Positions 22,902 through 32,487 of a DNA stretch of 64,000 nt are shown in pieces. This stretch comes from Coriolopsis trogii (lineage: Eukaryota > Basidiomycota > Agaricomycetes > Polyporales > Polyporaceae): NCBI GenBank assembly GCA_020543525.1, contig JAHYIO010000027.1:186001-250000 (forward strand), written 5' to 3'. The stretch's first letter is position 1. The number at the start of each line of letters is the position of its first letter. Made by a program: the position numbers and the translations under genes. The notes under the pieces were generated by a model that did no database searches, was not told the origin of the DNA, and saw only the letters and a program-made list of their open reading frames with translations.

Positions 22902-25459
22902 ATGGTCGCTAAGAACCCGCTATTCGCGGGATGGAGTCTGAAGAAGTTCAAGGCCACTGTGATAAACGACATCTGGCCGGAGGTGCTCTTCTTCTCGCTT
23001 GTCGCCACCAGTAAGCCATCTTTCGCGCGGAAGAGGCGTGCTCTCCTCGCTAGTCCCTAGCTGACTCCCCTGCGCCCTGCCCTACTCAGTGGTGACGCTT
23101 GTGTCGGAGATGACCGAACACCAGCTTTCCTTCTCGAGTGCTATGCTCACGGTGTTGGGTACTGTACTCGGTCTGGTCATCTCGTTCCGAACGTCATCTG
23201 CATATGAGCGGTGCGTACCAGTTATGGGCGCTTGAATGATTGAATGAAGCTGATCATTGTGGTTTGGCTTCACTACAGTTACATGGAAGGCAGGAAGCTG
23301 TGGACCGCGATCGCCCTTGCTTCGCGCAACATTGCCCAAATTGTGAGTACCCACGATCCCATCGTTGTGGCCATCAAATACCCTTCCGAGTCCTAGGCAT
23401 CTGAGTGCTTGATACTTAGATTTGGGTGCATGTTCCCTTCGAGCGTGTCGATAAGAAGACTGGTCAGCCCAAAAGCAGATTGGAGATTGCAATTGAGAAG
23501 AAGAGTATGGTAAACCTGGTCAATGCCTACTCTGTCTCCGTGAAGGTGGGACTTCTTACCCGATGAGTCCGAGCCTCGATTTTACGCAGGTGCTGACTCT
23601 AGTTCCCAGCATTTGCTCCGCGGAGAACCGGGTGTGTACTACGAGGACCTTTACCCTCTGTTGTGCTTCCTGCCTCGTTACGCTACCCACGCGCCTGAGG
23701 TGGCCTCGGAAGACGATATGCTTCCACTATGGAAAGCCTCGATGATGGACGCGTCAAAGCACCGTACCGCCCACACTCTCACATCATCGCGCCCCCTCTC
23801 CCCCGACGGCAGCGGAAGCCAGAGCCAGAGCCAGAACGATCCCGAGAAGGACCTCAGCCAGATGTCGGAAGAGCAGATCTATCACTCGCTCCGCGGCCGC
23901 CAGCAGCGCAAGCCAAAGAAGTTCGACCCCGAGGCCGCCCTGCCTGTCGTATATAGCGAGCACCCGCTCGCCCCGGCGCGTAACCCACCCGCGGAGTCGC
24001 TCTTCGACTATCTCCCCTTTCTCCGTATCTTCAAGCTCCTCGCGCGTCCCTTCCGCCGCTCAAAGCCTGCGTCCGAGCTGCCGACGGCCACAACTAGGCG
24101 CACGCTGACGGGCAAAAAGATCCGTCCGGAGGCGGTCGACTCGAACGTACCGCTCGAGATCACGCTCTTCCTGTCGAGCTACCTCGCGTGGCTGCTCAGG
24201 AACGGGCAGCTTCAGCCGGCGCTGGCGACTGCATTCACCAACGGGATCTCGCAGCTGCAGGACACAGTGACGAACTTGGACCGAATTCGAAACACTCCTC
24301 TGCCATTTGCCTACCAGGCGCACCTCCGGATCTCACTCTGGCTCTACCTTTTCTTCTTGCCCGTGAGTCGCCGCGCGCGGTGTGTTGTGATTCGTGGGCT
24401 CAGGGACGATGACTCACGCCACGTTGAAATTTTGTCTATAGTTCCAAGTCTGGAGCTCGTTCCACTACCTCACTATCCCGTAAGTTTTGTCTCGTGCTCG
24501 AGTATGTAGGAAGAAGGTTGAATCATATGGCTGACGCGCGGTTTTCTTCAGCGGCACGGCGTTCGCTTCATTCTTACTCCTTGGTTTCCTAGAGATTGGA
24601 CAGGAGATGTGCGTACGGTTTCTCTGTCTTCTGATCCCGGGACTTACTAAGGGCCGTCGATTTTCGTTCCATGAAGTGAGAATCCTTTCAACTACGATAT
24701 GAACGACCTAGGTGAGCGCTCCATTTTCTGTGCGCCCGGATCATGTGCAATGTGGTCAGCGTTATGCCGCATGAGTCTTCGATGACTGTGAGGTCCGATG
24801 TAGCCAGACCTCATTTCGACCGCGTCGGGATATCCATCGCTGGAGGCGAACAGTGCGATACGATGATGGATGACCTTCGGTGGCTGAGCCGAGTCCCAAG
24901 GCAACCCGACGTGGTCCGACGTGGATGTGCCTAGGATATCGGGTTGTCTGGAGCGAAAATAGACCAACACTCGAGTTTCTCGGGGGTGGTCGTTTTCCCT
25001 CCGGATTGCGTCAGCTTGGAAGCCACGACTGGCTGGTTCCGCTACACCACATGCTACGCCTATGCGTCGAGTAATACACGTCGCACACTTTCATTTCCGG
25101 ACTCGTCTGTGTATTTCCCTCCGACACGCACTGACTAATGCTACCCAGACTTGGATTCCTTCTGCCTGTCCATCCAACGCGAGCTCCATGAAATCACGGC
25201 GGTAAGATACCCTGCTATTGATTTCGGTCGCTGCGCACTCTGACTCGTATTCATCTTCTCGCAGCATACCTGCCCCGACCCAGATGAGTATATCATCACA
25301 CCCTGGAACCAGCCCTTCGCGCCCGGAGACAGACGCACGGCCGAAGAAATGGTGAACGACGTGAACCACTCGTACCATGGCCCCGATACGGGCATGCACA
25401 GTATCCGCCAGACACTGCTCAAGAGTTGGTGGGATGTGGAGCGAATGACACGCACGTAA
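22902..25459 (+). CDS. Bestrophin-family (UPF0187) anion channel-like protein, 516 aa
   Basis: Multi-pass membrane protein of the bestrophin family, expected to form chloride or other anion channels. Ten exons close in frame: 22902-23010, 23090-23211, 23280-23342, 23420-23545, 23610-24362, 24442-24479, 24552-24608, 24677-24711, 25149-25201, 25265-25459. Family marks are the first membrane segment (VLFFSLVATMVTLVSEM), the conserved VISFRTSSAYERYMEGRKLW after the second, LEITLFLSSYLAWLLRNGQL, the hydrophobic LRISLWLYLFFLPFQVWSSF, GTAFASFLLLGFLEIGQEI, and the signature around NPFNYDMNDLDLDSFC near residue 425. A hydrophilic insertion of about 130 residues (Ser, Gln and Lys-rich, with SGSQSQSQ) lies in the middle, as in other fungal members. 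The intron before exon 9 is 437 nt, far longer than the others. Location (plasma or organelle membrane) is not evident. Confidence 0.93.
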
Positions 25460-26592
25460 ATGGACCAAACACCGTGCTTCTCGACGGTAAGGTGATCACC
25501 TCGACCACATATCTGACAGCGGTTGAACAATTCTTGGACTCTAGATGTGTCTATATGTCGGGTCACGCTGGCTTCCTTGCTGCGGACATTTAATGGTTGA
25601 TCCTTCGATGTCCATACTTGATGACTTATGAGTGTTGTATGGGAGGACTTCCTGGAGGAAGTCATGTATATATTTCTTGCGTTCGGCCTCTCTGAGGCTT
25701 GGACTTCCTTTTGAATTTGGTGGATCTCAGCTACGTTCATTATATCGTCCACTTCATCCTCTTGTTCGTCCATCTGCACATGCGCAACCCTGATTTCCCT
25801 TGTCAGCACGCGTGGACGAGTCCAAGGCCCATACTAACGAAAAGAAGTTATCCAGATAGCACTACGTCGATGACGGCAAAACCATTCTTTGTACTGGAGC
25901 CACGCTCGTACGTACACGACATGATCACGACTATCAACGCGCGGTATATGCAGGTGTGCAGTTATTGCATCGGGGCGACCATCACGAAGATCAAGTTCTA
26001 ACAACGTCAACGTTTCTGTCGGCCTTCTTTGTATACTGGTCGTCTTCACAATCCTTGCTAGTGTTTGTCTTGTGCGCGTTGCCGAATGTATTTCTTTGTT
26101 ACTATCCACGTACTACATGGACGCGTATACATGTCCGCTCACCAATTGCAAGTGGTGACGCCGAACTTTCCATCTCGGACTAAGATCCACTTGTGAAGAG
26201 ACCAATCCATCCCGAATGCGATACGGAGGACAGTACAAGTGCCCTACCATTCGCCTCATCGCTGCCCAACACTACCCCTCCTACTCGCCCACCACGATCT
26301 CCCGCAGGCTGTCCTACGCTCGGCACTCAGTCTGGTATGGACTTATGAACAACATGGGTTCGGCCTCGGCGGGTGAGTCTCGTGACCTGGGAGTGAGCAG
26401 GATGCCTCGAGGCTGGAGGTGGCTGATTATATCAGTATACGCTTGCCGGGTGAGGTCAGCGGTCCAGGCCGAGTGCAGAGGGCGTGTGTGGGCACGTTGA
26501 GTGAGTGAAGGCCCCAGAAATGGGCGCGAGTGGATGGGAGGAGAGAGGGAGGGCTGAGAGCGTGCTCGTTCTGTTGTTCGCGCGGCGGTTGA
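25460..26592. other. Intergenic between bestrophin and coiled-coil genes
   Basis: Convincing exons are absent. Short frames on both strands overlap without splice support. The right part should contain the upstream control region of the coiled-coil gene at 27008. Confidence 0.5.
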
Positions 26593-26598
26593 TATAAA
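26593..26598 (+). promoter_or_regulatory. TATA box candidate of the coiled-coil gene
   Basis: TATAAA stands in GATATAAAGATCC about 410 nt upstream of the ATG at 27008. The distance implies a long leader, perhaps with an intron. A second AT-rich candidate, ATATATC, lies near 26823. Confidence 0.3.
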
Positions 26599-27007
26599 GA
26601 TCCGAGGCCTCGCGCGCGTCCTCCGACGCACGCTGCCCGCCTCGCTCCTACTTATCTTGGTCTTCGCCGCTCACCTGCCCACCACGCTCCCCGTCCACCT
26701 TTCTTGCGAGGCCATCGATCACGACGCGCGACGGGCGCACGGGAGATCCAGTACGTCGCGGACCACTCGACGATCGCGCGTGCACTGACCATGAGGCCGA
26801 TCCGCCCCAGTCTGCTCCCATCCATATATCTATGCAGCAGCGCCCAGCGTAGCTTCGGCAACTGCAGCGTATATCCCACCTTCCACCCTCAGCTCGGTCC
26901 ATACCGGTACCTAGAGCTTTCTATCGCCACATCGCTCTGCTCTCTCGTCGACGACAGCCTACTCTCGCTCTCATCGAGCCTACTGCTAGTCTCTACCCTC
27001 ACATCCT

Positions 27008-30000
27008 ATGACGACGCTGCTCACACCCATCTCAGAGCAGAATGTCGGACCTATCCCTGGGATCGACGAAGACGTCGAACCTGACACACAATGGAAGGAG
27101 GGCCTCCGGGCGCGAATCGAGAAGGAGTTGCAGTCGATGGCGGACAAGGTGCGTCAGGAGCGGGATGCCCAGCTTAGAGGCGTGCCGGAGGGAAGCATGC
27201 AGTGGGAGGGCATCATGAGGACGTACAACGCCAACATGGATCGCGTGCGTCGGATGGCGCAAGAACAATACAGCCACGAACTCAAGGTCGCGCGATTCGA
27301 ACGTTCGCTCGCCCTCGGCAAGGAGATCGAAGGAGAGGAATTTGAGGCGTTCAAGAGGCAGCAGCAGGCGATCTGGGAGGCAATCAAGAAGGGGGGCTCG
27401 GAGAGGACCCAGGGGCGGCGGGACTCGAGCGTGTCGAATCCTGCACAAGAGAATGAGAGAGAGACTGTTGCTGCCAGCCCTGCGCGGCCAAGTGGTGAGC
27501 AGGACCATCGAGAAGGTGGACCTGGTATGTCCTACCGCGATCGCGACTCCCGACCACTGTCCAGGGCGCCGCCCCAAGCGGAACCTCGTCCTCGAGATCG
27601 CACGCAGAGCGGCGGTTCAGACCAGGTCCTTGTCACCCCCGGGAGCTATAGTACGAGACCTGCTCGCTCTCGCGGTAACTCGTCTGTCTTTGCAGACTTC
27701 GACCCGACGGCCACGACAACATATGAGCAGGGATCTATTGGCCGGCAGGGTCTGAGCACGTTATCGAGGACCAGGCCCGACATCTGGCTACCCGCACCCT
27801 CGCCCAATCCCCGAGAGAATGCGTCTTCGACCTCCCGAACGTTTGCACATGCCGCTGCTCCTGGCGCGTCGCCCATCAGTCCGAATTACCGCGATAGTCC
27901 CGCCAACGAGAACGGACGGACTGTCTCACGCGCTGGAAGCATCCGATCCAACGAACGACCGTCTCCCGCGATAGACTTCGAGGCAGGCACCTCTCTCCCT
28001 CGAGATCGATTCGGGATGGGCTCTGCGGACTCGCGTAAAGGCAAAGAGCCGGACAGGTCCGACCACCAGCGACACCCTTCGTTCACGCAGCAGACAGCCG
28101 TTCATGACATCTACGCACGTCGTTCAGACTCGCGTATGAGTATGCCTGCTACCCCTGGCCGCCCCACCCCCGCCGCACAGACGTCTGAAGACCAGTACTT
28201 CCCGCAATATAGTCCTGTCAATGCTCGCTACAGACAAGGCGATCCCGACGAAGGCGAAGGCATCCCCATCCGTTCCGCACGCCGCAGCATCCCGTCTGAC
28301 CAGGGCTCGCCAGAGAACATGCGCTACGGTCCTGCCGCCCCCGCCTCAGCGCGACCTATCCCGTCCAAACGATCGTACACTGGCGACTTCGACGCTTGGC
28401 CGCCCTCTCAGCCGCCTTCGTCAACACGTCCCTTCTTTGGCCCGCAGTCGCCCCCTACTATGCCCATGGCCTCGTCCAGCCGCCCCATCCCACGTCCGCC
28501 CACGAGCGATGACGATCCTCGGCGTCACTCTCCTTCAGGCGTCTGGCACGGGTCGCAGAGCCCACCGAACGCGCTCCCGTTCGCCGGCCAGGAGATCCCG
28601 TACGCGTCGAGTCCGCGGTACCGCTACTCGGCGGGAAGCCCAGCCGGGAGCGTCAGCGGGCGGAGGAACTCGAACGGGGGTCGCTCCGTGCGTTCGCGCT
28701 CCTCCCGACAAGACTTTTGGGGTCCAGCCGACGTCACGCAACGCCCGCTGCAAACGTTCGAGGAGCAGTCTGTCGCGTCCGACTCGGACTCGGATGCGGG
28801 AGAAGACTATGGCATGGACCTGGAGGACCTCTGGCACATCCGGGAGCGACAGGAGCTGCGCGAGCGGCAAGGGCTCACGTGGAAGCTGATCCGTCAGGCC
28901 GAGGAGGCGAAGCGGATGGAGGAGGAAGCCCGTCGGAAGCAGGAGGAGGCCGCGCGCAAGGAGGAGGAGGCAAGACAGAAGGCGGAGGAGGCGCGGCGGA
29001 AGGAGGAGGAGGTGCGTGCGAAGGAGACGGAGATCCGCCAGAAGCAGGAGGAGCTGCTCCGTCGGGAGGTCGAGCTCATGCGCAGGGAGGCGGAGGCGAA
29101 GATCCAGGAGGAGCGGCGGAAACGGGAGGAGGCGGAGGCGCGGCTGCAGGAAGAGCGGCGGAGGCGGCAAGAGGCCGAAGAAGACGCACGACGACGGGAG
29201 GCGGCCGAGGCTGAGCGTCGGGCGCGAGAGAAGCAGGAGAGGGAAGAGCGCGACGAGCGGGAGAGGAAGGAGAGGGAGGAGCGGGAGCGGAGGGAGGCGG
29301 AGGAGCGGGCCCGACGCGAGCGAGAGGAGCAGGAACGGCGCGAGCGAGAGGAGCGCGAACGTCAGGCCAGGGAACGACGGGAGAAGGAGCTGCAGGAGAA
29401 GGAGGAGATCGACCGGCGGAAGCGGGAGGAGAAGGAGAAGCGTCAACGGGAGAAGGAGGAACGAGACCGGAGGGAGCGAGAGGAACACGAGCGCCGCCAG
29501 GAGTTGGAGCGACGCGCGCGGGAGCAGCGAGAGAAGGAGGAGTGGCAGAGACGACAGCGCGAGGACGAAGCACGTTTGGCTCAGGAGAAGCGTGAATGGG
29601 AGGAGACCCGGAGGAGGGATGCCGAAGCAGCAGCAGCAGCCGCTGCTGCAGCTCAAGTCGAGGCGGAACGGCTGAGGCAGGATATGGCGGCCGCAGCTGA
29701 GGCTGAAGCTCAGAGGGTATGGGAAGAACAACAGCGTCGCGAGATTGACGCGAAGCGACAGCGAGAGGCTGAGGCTCAACGTCAACGGGAAGCAGAGGCT
29801 CGAGTGCAGCGAGAGGCGGAGGCAGAAGCGGAAGCGGAGAAGATGCGGGAGGAAGAAGCGCAGCGTCTGGCTGATGAGCAACGCGAAGCCGAGGCACAGA
29901 GACAACGCGAGCTCGAGGAGAAGAAGCAGCGAGAGGCGGAGGCCAGCAGGCAGCGCGAAGCGGAAGAAAGGCGACGTCGAGAAGCTGCGACCAAACAGCG

Positions 30001-31573
30001 CCAAGAGACGACGGCCAAGCAGCGTCAAGAGGCGGAGGCTCGAAGACAAGAGACAGAAGCCCGAAGACAAGAGACAGAAGCCCGCAGACAAGAGGTACAA
30101 AGAGCAGCAGCGGAAGCTGAAGCTCAACGTCGTCGCGACGCCGAAGCTAGACAACGTGAGGTCGAGGAAGCGCAGGCGCGCGCAGCCGAGGCTGAGCGCA
30201 GACGGACAGCAGACTCCGAGTCACTTCCTGTGGACGAGTTACCTGAGCTTAACGATCCCGAGTTCCTGAAGGAGCAACAAGCCGAATTCGAGCGCATCCA
30301 GGCCGAAACCTCTCGCAAGCGCGAAGAGGAGCTGAAGCGGCGGGAAGAGGAGGCGCGGAAGCGAGAGGAGGAGAAGGAAGCTCAGTTCAAGCGCGAGCAG
30401 GAGGAGATGTACAAGCGCTACTCGCAGGAACAGCAGGGAAGGCTCCGAGAGCAGGAAGCCAGGAGGCGTGCGGAGGAGGAGATGCGGAAGAAGGAACAGC
30501 AAGCGAAGGAGCGGGAGGAGGCCATACTTGCAGACGTCATGCGCCGCTCCGAAGAGGAACATCGCCGTCAAGAGGAGGATCGCCGCCGCAAAGAGGGTGA
30601 ACGCCGTAGACAGGACAGCGTTGGCAGCGGGTCCGACGCCAACCGACCGAAGAACATTTACTCTTCCGCGTCCTCCACCGCACCTCGTCCTATACCGAAC
30701 CCGAATGTCTCCTACCCTCCCACCGCCTCCGTACCTGGCGATCGCAGCAGTACGGCCTCGTCTTCGAGCTACAACTCCTCCGGCAGTTTCTTTTCTGCAA
30801 CGTCCGCTCGTTCAGCTTCGACTGGATATACTAGCGCGACGGGTCGTCCTTCCGCTACTACGACAGCCAGTGCGACTCCAACCGCGATGCCAGGCACTCC
30901 CAGTTCGAGGACGGGCTGGAAGTCCTCTCCGTCTCCCGCGACACCATCGCCTACGACGGCTTCGTCAACTCGCTCTCCTACCGGAGCTTACCACACCGCG
31001 TATGGCTCGGGAACTGCCTATGCTCAGTCATCTCCTAGTACTGCTCGGCCTACGGCATCCTACACCGCTGCTTCTCCTATGAATGAGGAGGAGTGGGCTC
31101 GTCGACAAGAGGAGCACGCGCGGAAGCAGTTCGAACAGTTCCAGCGTGAGCAAGAGGCCCAACAGCGCAGAGCCGAGCAGAAGGCGATGCGGCAGCTCAG
31201 CAAGGAGGACGTCATCAGGCTCTTTGAGGAGCATGAGCGACGGTGGACAAGGCTTACATCCATGGACGTCCTCACCTGGCACTCGTTCCCCTGGCCAATG
31301 CTGAAGCAGCCCAGCGATCCGGAGCAGTTAACATACATCGAGATCCAGGCGTACGTCCTCTCGCCCCACCAGCTCGGCGACAAGACTCCCAAGGAGCGCA
31401 TCAAGGACTACTTGCGCAAGTGGCATCCTGATCGCTTCGAGACAAAGGTTCTGCCAAAGGTCCGCGAAGAGGAGCGAGAGAAGGTGAAGGAGGGCGCAGG
31501 GGCTGTTGCGCGACATCTCAACAAGCTGCTCAGCAGCCTCTCGAACAGCGCTGAGAATGGCCTCTTTGGTTGA
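27008..31573 (+). CDS. Large coiled-coil protein with NFKBIL1-like HPDRF C-terminal module, 1521 aa
   Basis: Single open frame without introns. Residues 1-130 form a charged helical region with RARIEKELQSMADKVRQER. Residues about 130-600 are disordered, rich in Ser, Pro, Arg and Gln. Residues about 620-1200 are an extremely charged Glu/Arg/Lys/Gln/Ala array expected to form a long single helix or coiled coil, with a poly-Ala stretch near residue 871. Residues 1200-1355 are Ser/Thr/Pro/Ala-rich. The last 160 residues look folded: RRWTRLTSMDVLTWHSFPWP, then KERIKDYLRKWHPDRFE and a final helix. The K-x-WHPDRF pattern followed by a helix resembles the C-terminus of NFKBIL1-type proteins. It contains HPD like a J domain, but the rest of a J domain is not evident. 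A 21-nt tandem repeat lies inside. Function unknown; a scaffold or RNA-processing role would be a guess. Confidence 0.88.
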   Translation: MTTLLTPISEQNVGPIPGIDEDVEPDTQWKEGLRARIEKELQSMADKVRQERDAQLRGVPEGSMQWEGIMRTYNANMDRVRRMAQEQYSHELKVARFERSLALGKEIEGEEFEAFKRQQQAIWEAIKKGGSERTQGRRDSSVSNPAQENERETVAASPARPSGEQDHREGGPGMSYRDRDSRPLSRAPPQAEPRPRDRTQSGGSDQVLVTPGSYSTRPARSRGNSSVFADFDPTATTTYEQGSIGRQGLSTLSRTRPDIWLPAPSPNPRENASSTSRTFAHAAAPGASPISPNYRDSPANENGRTVSRAGSIRSNERPSPAIDFEAGTSLPRDRFGMGSADSRKGKEPDRSDHQRHPSFTQQTAVHDIYARRSDSRMSMPATPGRPTPAAQTSEDQYFPQYSPVNARYRQGDPDEGEGIPIRSARRSIPSDQGSPENMRYGPAAPASARPIPSKRSYTGDFDAWPPSQPPSSTRPFFGPQSPPTMPMASSSRPIPRPPTSDDDPRRHSPSGVWHGSQSPPNALPFAGQEIPYASSPRYRYSAGSPAGSVSGRRNSNGGRSVRSRSSRQDFWGPADVTQRPLQTFEEQSVASDSDSDAGEDYGMDLEDLWHIRERQELRERQGLTWKLIRQAEEAKRMEEEARRKQEEAARKEEEARQKAEEARRKEEEVRAKETEIRQKQEELLRREVELMRREAEAKIQEERRKREEAEARLQEERRRRQEAEEDARRREAAEAERRAREKQEREERDERERKEREERERREAEERARREREEQERREREERERQARERREKELQEKEEIDRRKREEKEKRQREKEERDRREREEHERRQELERRAREQREKEEWQRRQREDEARLAQEKREWEETRRRDAEAAAAAAAAAQVEAERLRQDMAAAAEAEAQRVWEEQQRREIDAKRQREAEAQRQREAEARVQREAEAEAEAEKMREEEAQRLADEQREAEAQRQRELEEKKQREAEASRQREAEERRRREAATKQRQETTAKQRQEAEARRQETEARRQETEARRQEVQRAAAEAEAQRRRDAEARQREVEEAQARAAEAERRRTADSESLPVDELPELNDPEFLKEQQAEFERIQAETSRKREEELKRREEEARKREEEKEAQFKREQEEMYKRYSQEQQGRLREQEARRRAEEEMRKKEQQAKEREEAILADVMRRSEEEHRRQEEDRRRKEGERRRQDSVGSGSDANRPKNIYSSASSTAPRPIPNPNVSYPPTASVPGDRSSTASSSSYNSSGSFFSATSARSASTGYTSATGRPSATTTASATPTAMPGTPSSRTGWKSSPSPATPSPTTASSTRSPTGAYHTAYGSGTAYAQSSPSTARPTASYTAASPMNEEEWARRQEEHARKQFEQFQREQEAQQRRAEQKAMRQLSKEDVIRLFEEHERRWTRLTSMDVLTWHSFPWPMLKQPSDPEQLTYIEIQAYVLSPHQLGDKTPKERIKDYLRKWHPDRFETKVLPKVREEEREKVKEGAGAVARHLNKLLSSLSNSAENGLFG
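30041..30094 (+). repeat. 21-nt in-frame tandem repeat, about 2.6 copies
   Basis: Two identical 21-nt units (30041-30061 and 30062-30082) encode RRQETEA-type heptads, followed by a partial third with one change. The repeat keeps the helical heptad register of the charged region and suggests growth of the coiled coil by slippage. Confidence 0.8.
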
Positions 31574-32487
31574 TTGTACAAGTGAGTGGATCCTCCTTGT
31601 ATATGTGTCCTGCGCGGTTTGCTCATGACGCTCATCAGTTGAATAACAGAATGGATTGTAGTCGTATACCCCCACTCACCGCATTGTAGGATTACCGCTC
31701 ACCCCTCATTGAATCGCCCCGCAATATATATCATACTCGACAGTTTGTACAATGGCAACTCTGGACGCAACACAGACAGGACTGAGCTTGTAACAATTCA
31801 TGTATGGTTTAGATTAAGTTTGACATGTATGCAATCATCTCGCAATCTCTCTTACCCTGGAGAACCCCATATCAGTGCGAGGTGCGTTGACGAGTAGTTA
31901 TATGTCGTGAGATCATCAGCAGCCATTAAGGTGTACACGGAACTTCTGACTCACGAGCGACCGCTACCTCCTTGTTTGACCCTCTTTCATCACCACCTCG
32001 TTTGTGGTCCGCAGCAAGGATCTATACTGCCGTAGAAGGGAAACGCACATATCGGTGGCACTACATTCTCTGGAGAAGTGACCCTAGAAGAATCAAGCTC
32101 GTGAATCTGTTGGGACGTCGGGGCTACTATGTTACACCGCGCAGATCATGCGAAGTGCTAGAAAGTGTATGACGTGTTTGACTTCGAATCTGGTCAACAC
32201 TCGCTAGGGAAAATAGCGGCAGGAATACAACGACGTTCACACATGCTCTCACCCGACTAGTATCAGCTGGCGGCAAATTCGGCAGCAGAAAATGAAGGTG
32301 AAGAATTATCTCCGAGCGAAGAGTAGAATGCGGTGTGTGAGTGATACAATGAGTGGCATGAAGACATGCGGGCAGTATGGTGTCTACAATACAATACAAC
32401 GAAGTCGTACAAGCAAAATGACCCGAGCGAACCAGCGACATGAGAACTTAGACCGAAGAGCGTGCTCCCACCGGAATCTCCCATTGC
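31574..32487. other. Intergenic between convergent genes
   Basis: Shared 3' flank of the plus-strand coiled-coil gene and the minus-strand DnaJ gene. I looked on the minus strand for the missing zinc-finger tail of the DnaJ protein (paired Cys, then His pairs after a Phe) and did not find it. No gene supported. Confidence 0.5.

Noticed and set aside
28535..30154. 539-codon minus-strand frame, Leu-rich
   Set aside because: Antisense of the Glu/Arg/Lys repeats of the coiled-coil gene. Poly-Leu translation and lack of stops follow from the GAG/CGG codon bias of the sense strand.
31407..31440. True J domain at the end of the 1521-residue protein
   Set aside because: Only the WHPDRF motif is shared. 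The preceding helix pattern (Tyr in YxxLG) of J domains is missing, so a NFKBIL1-like module is preferred.
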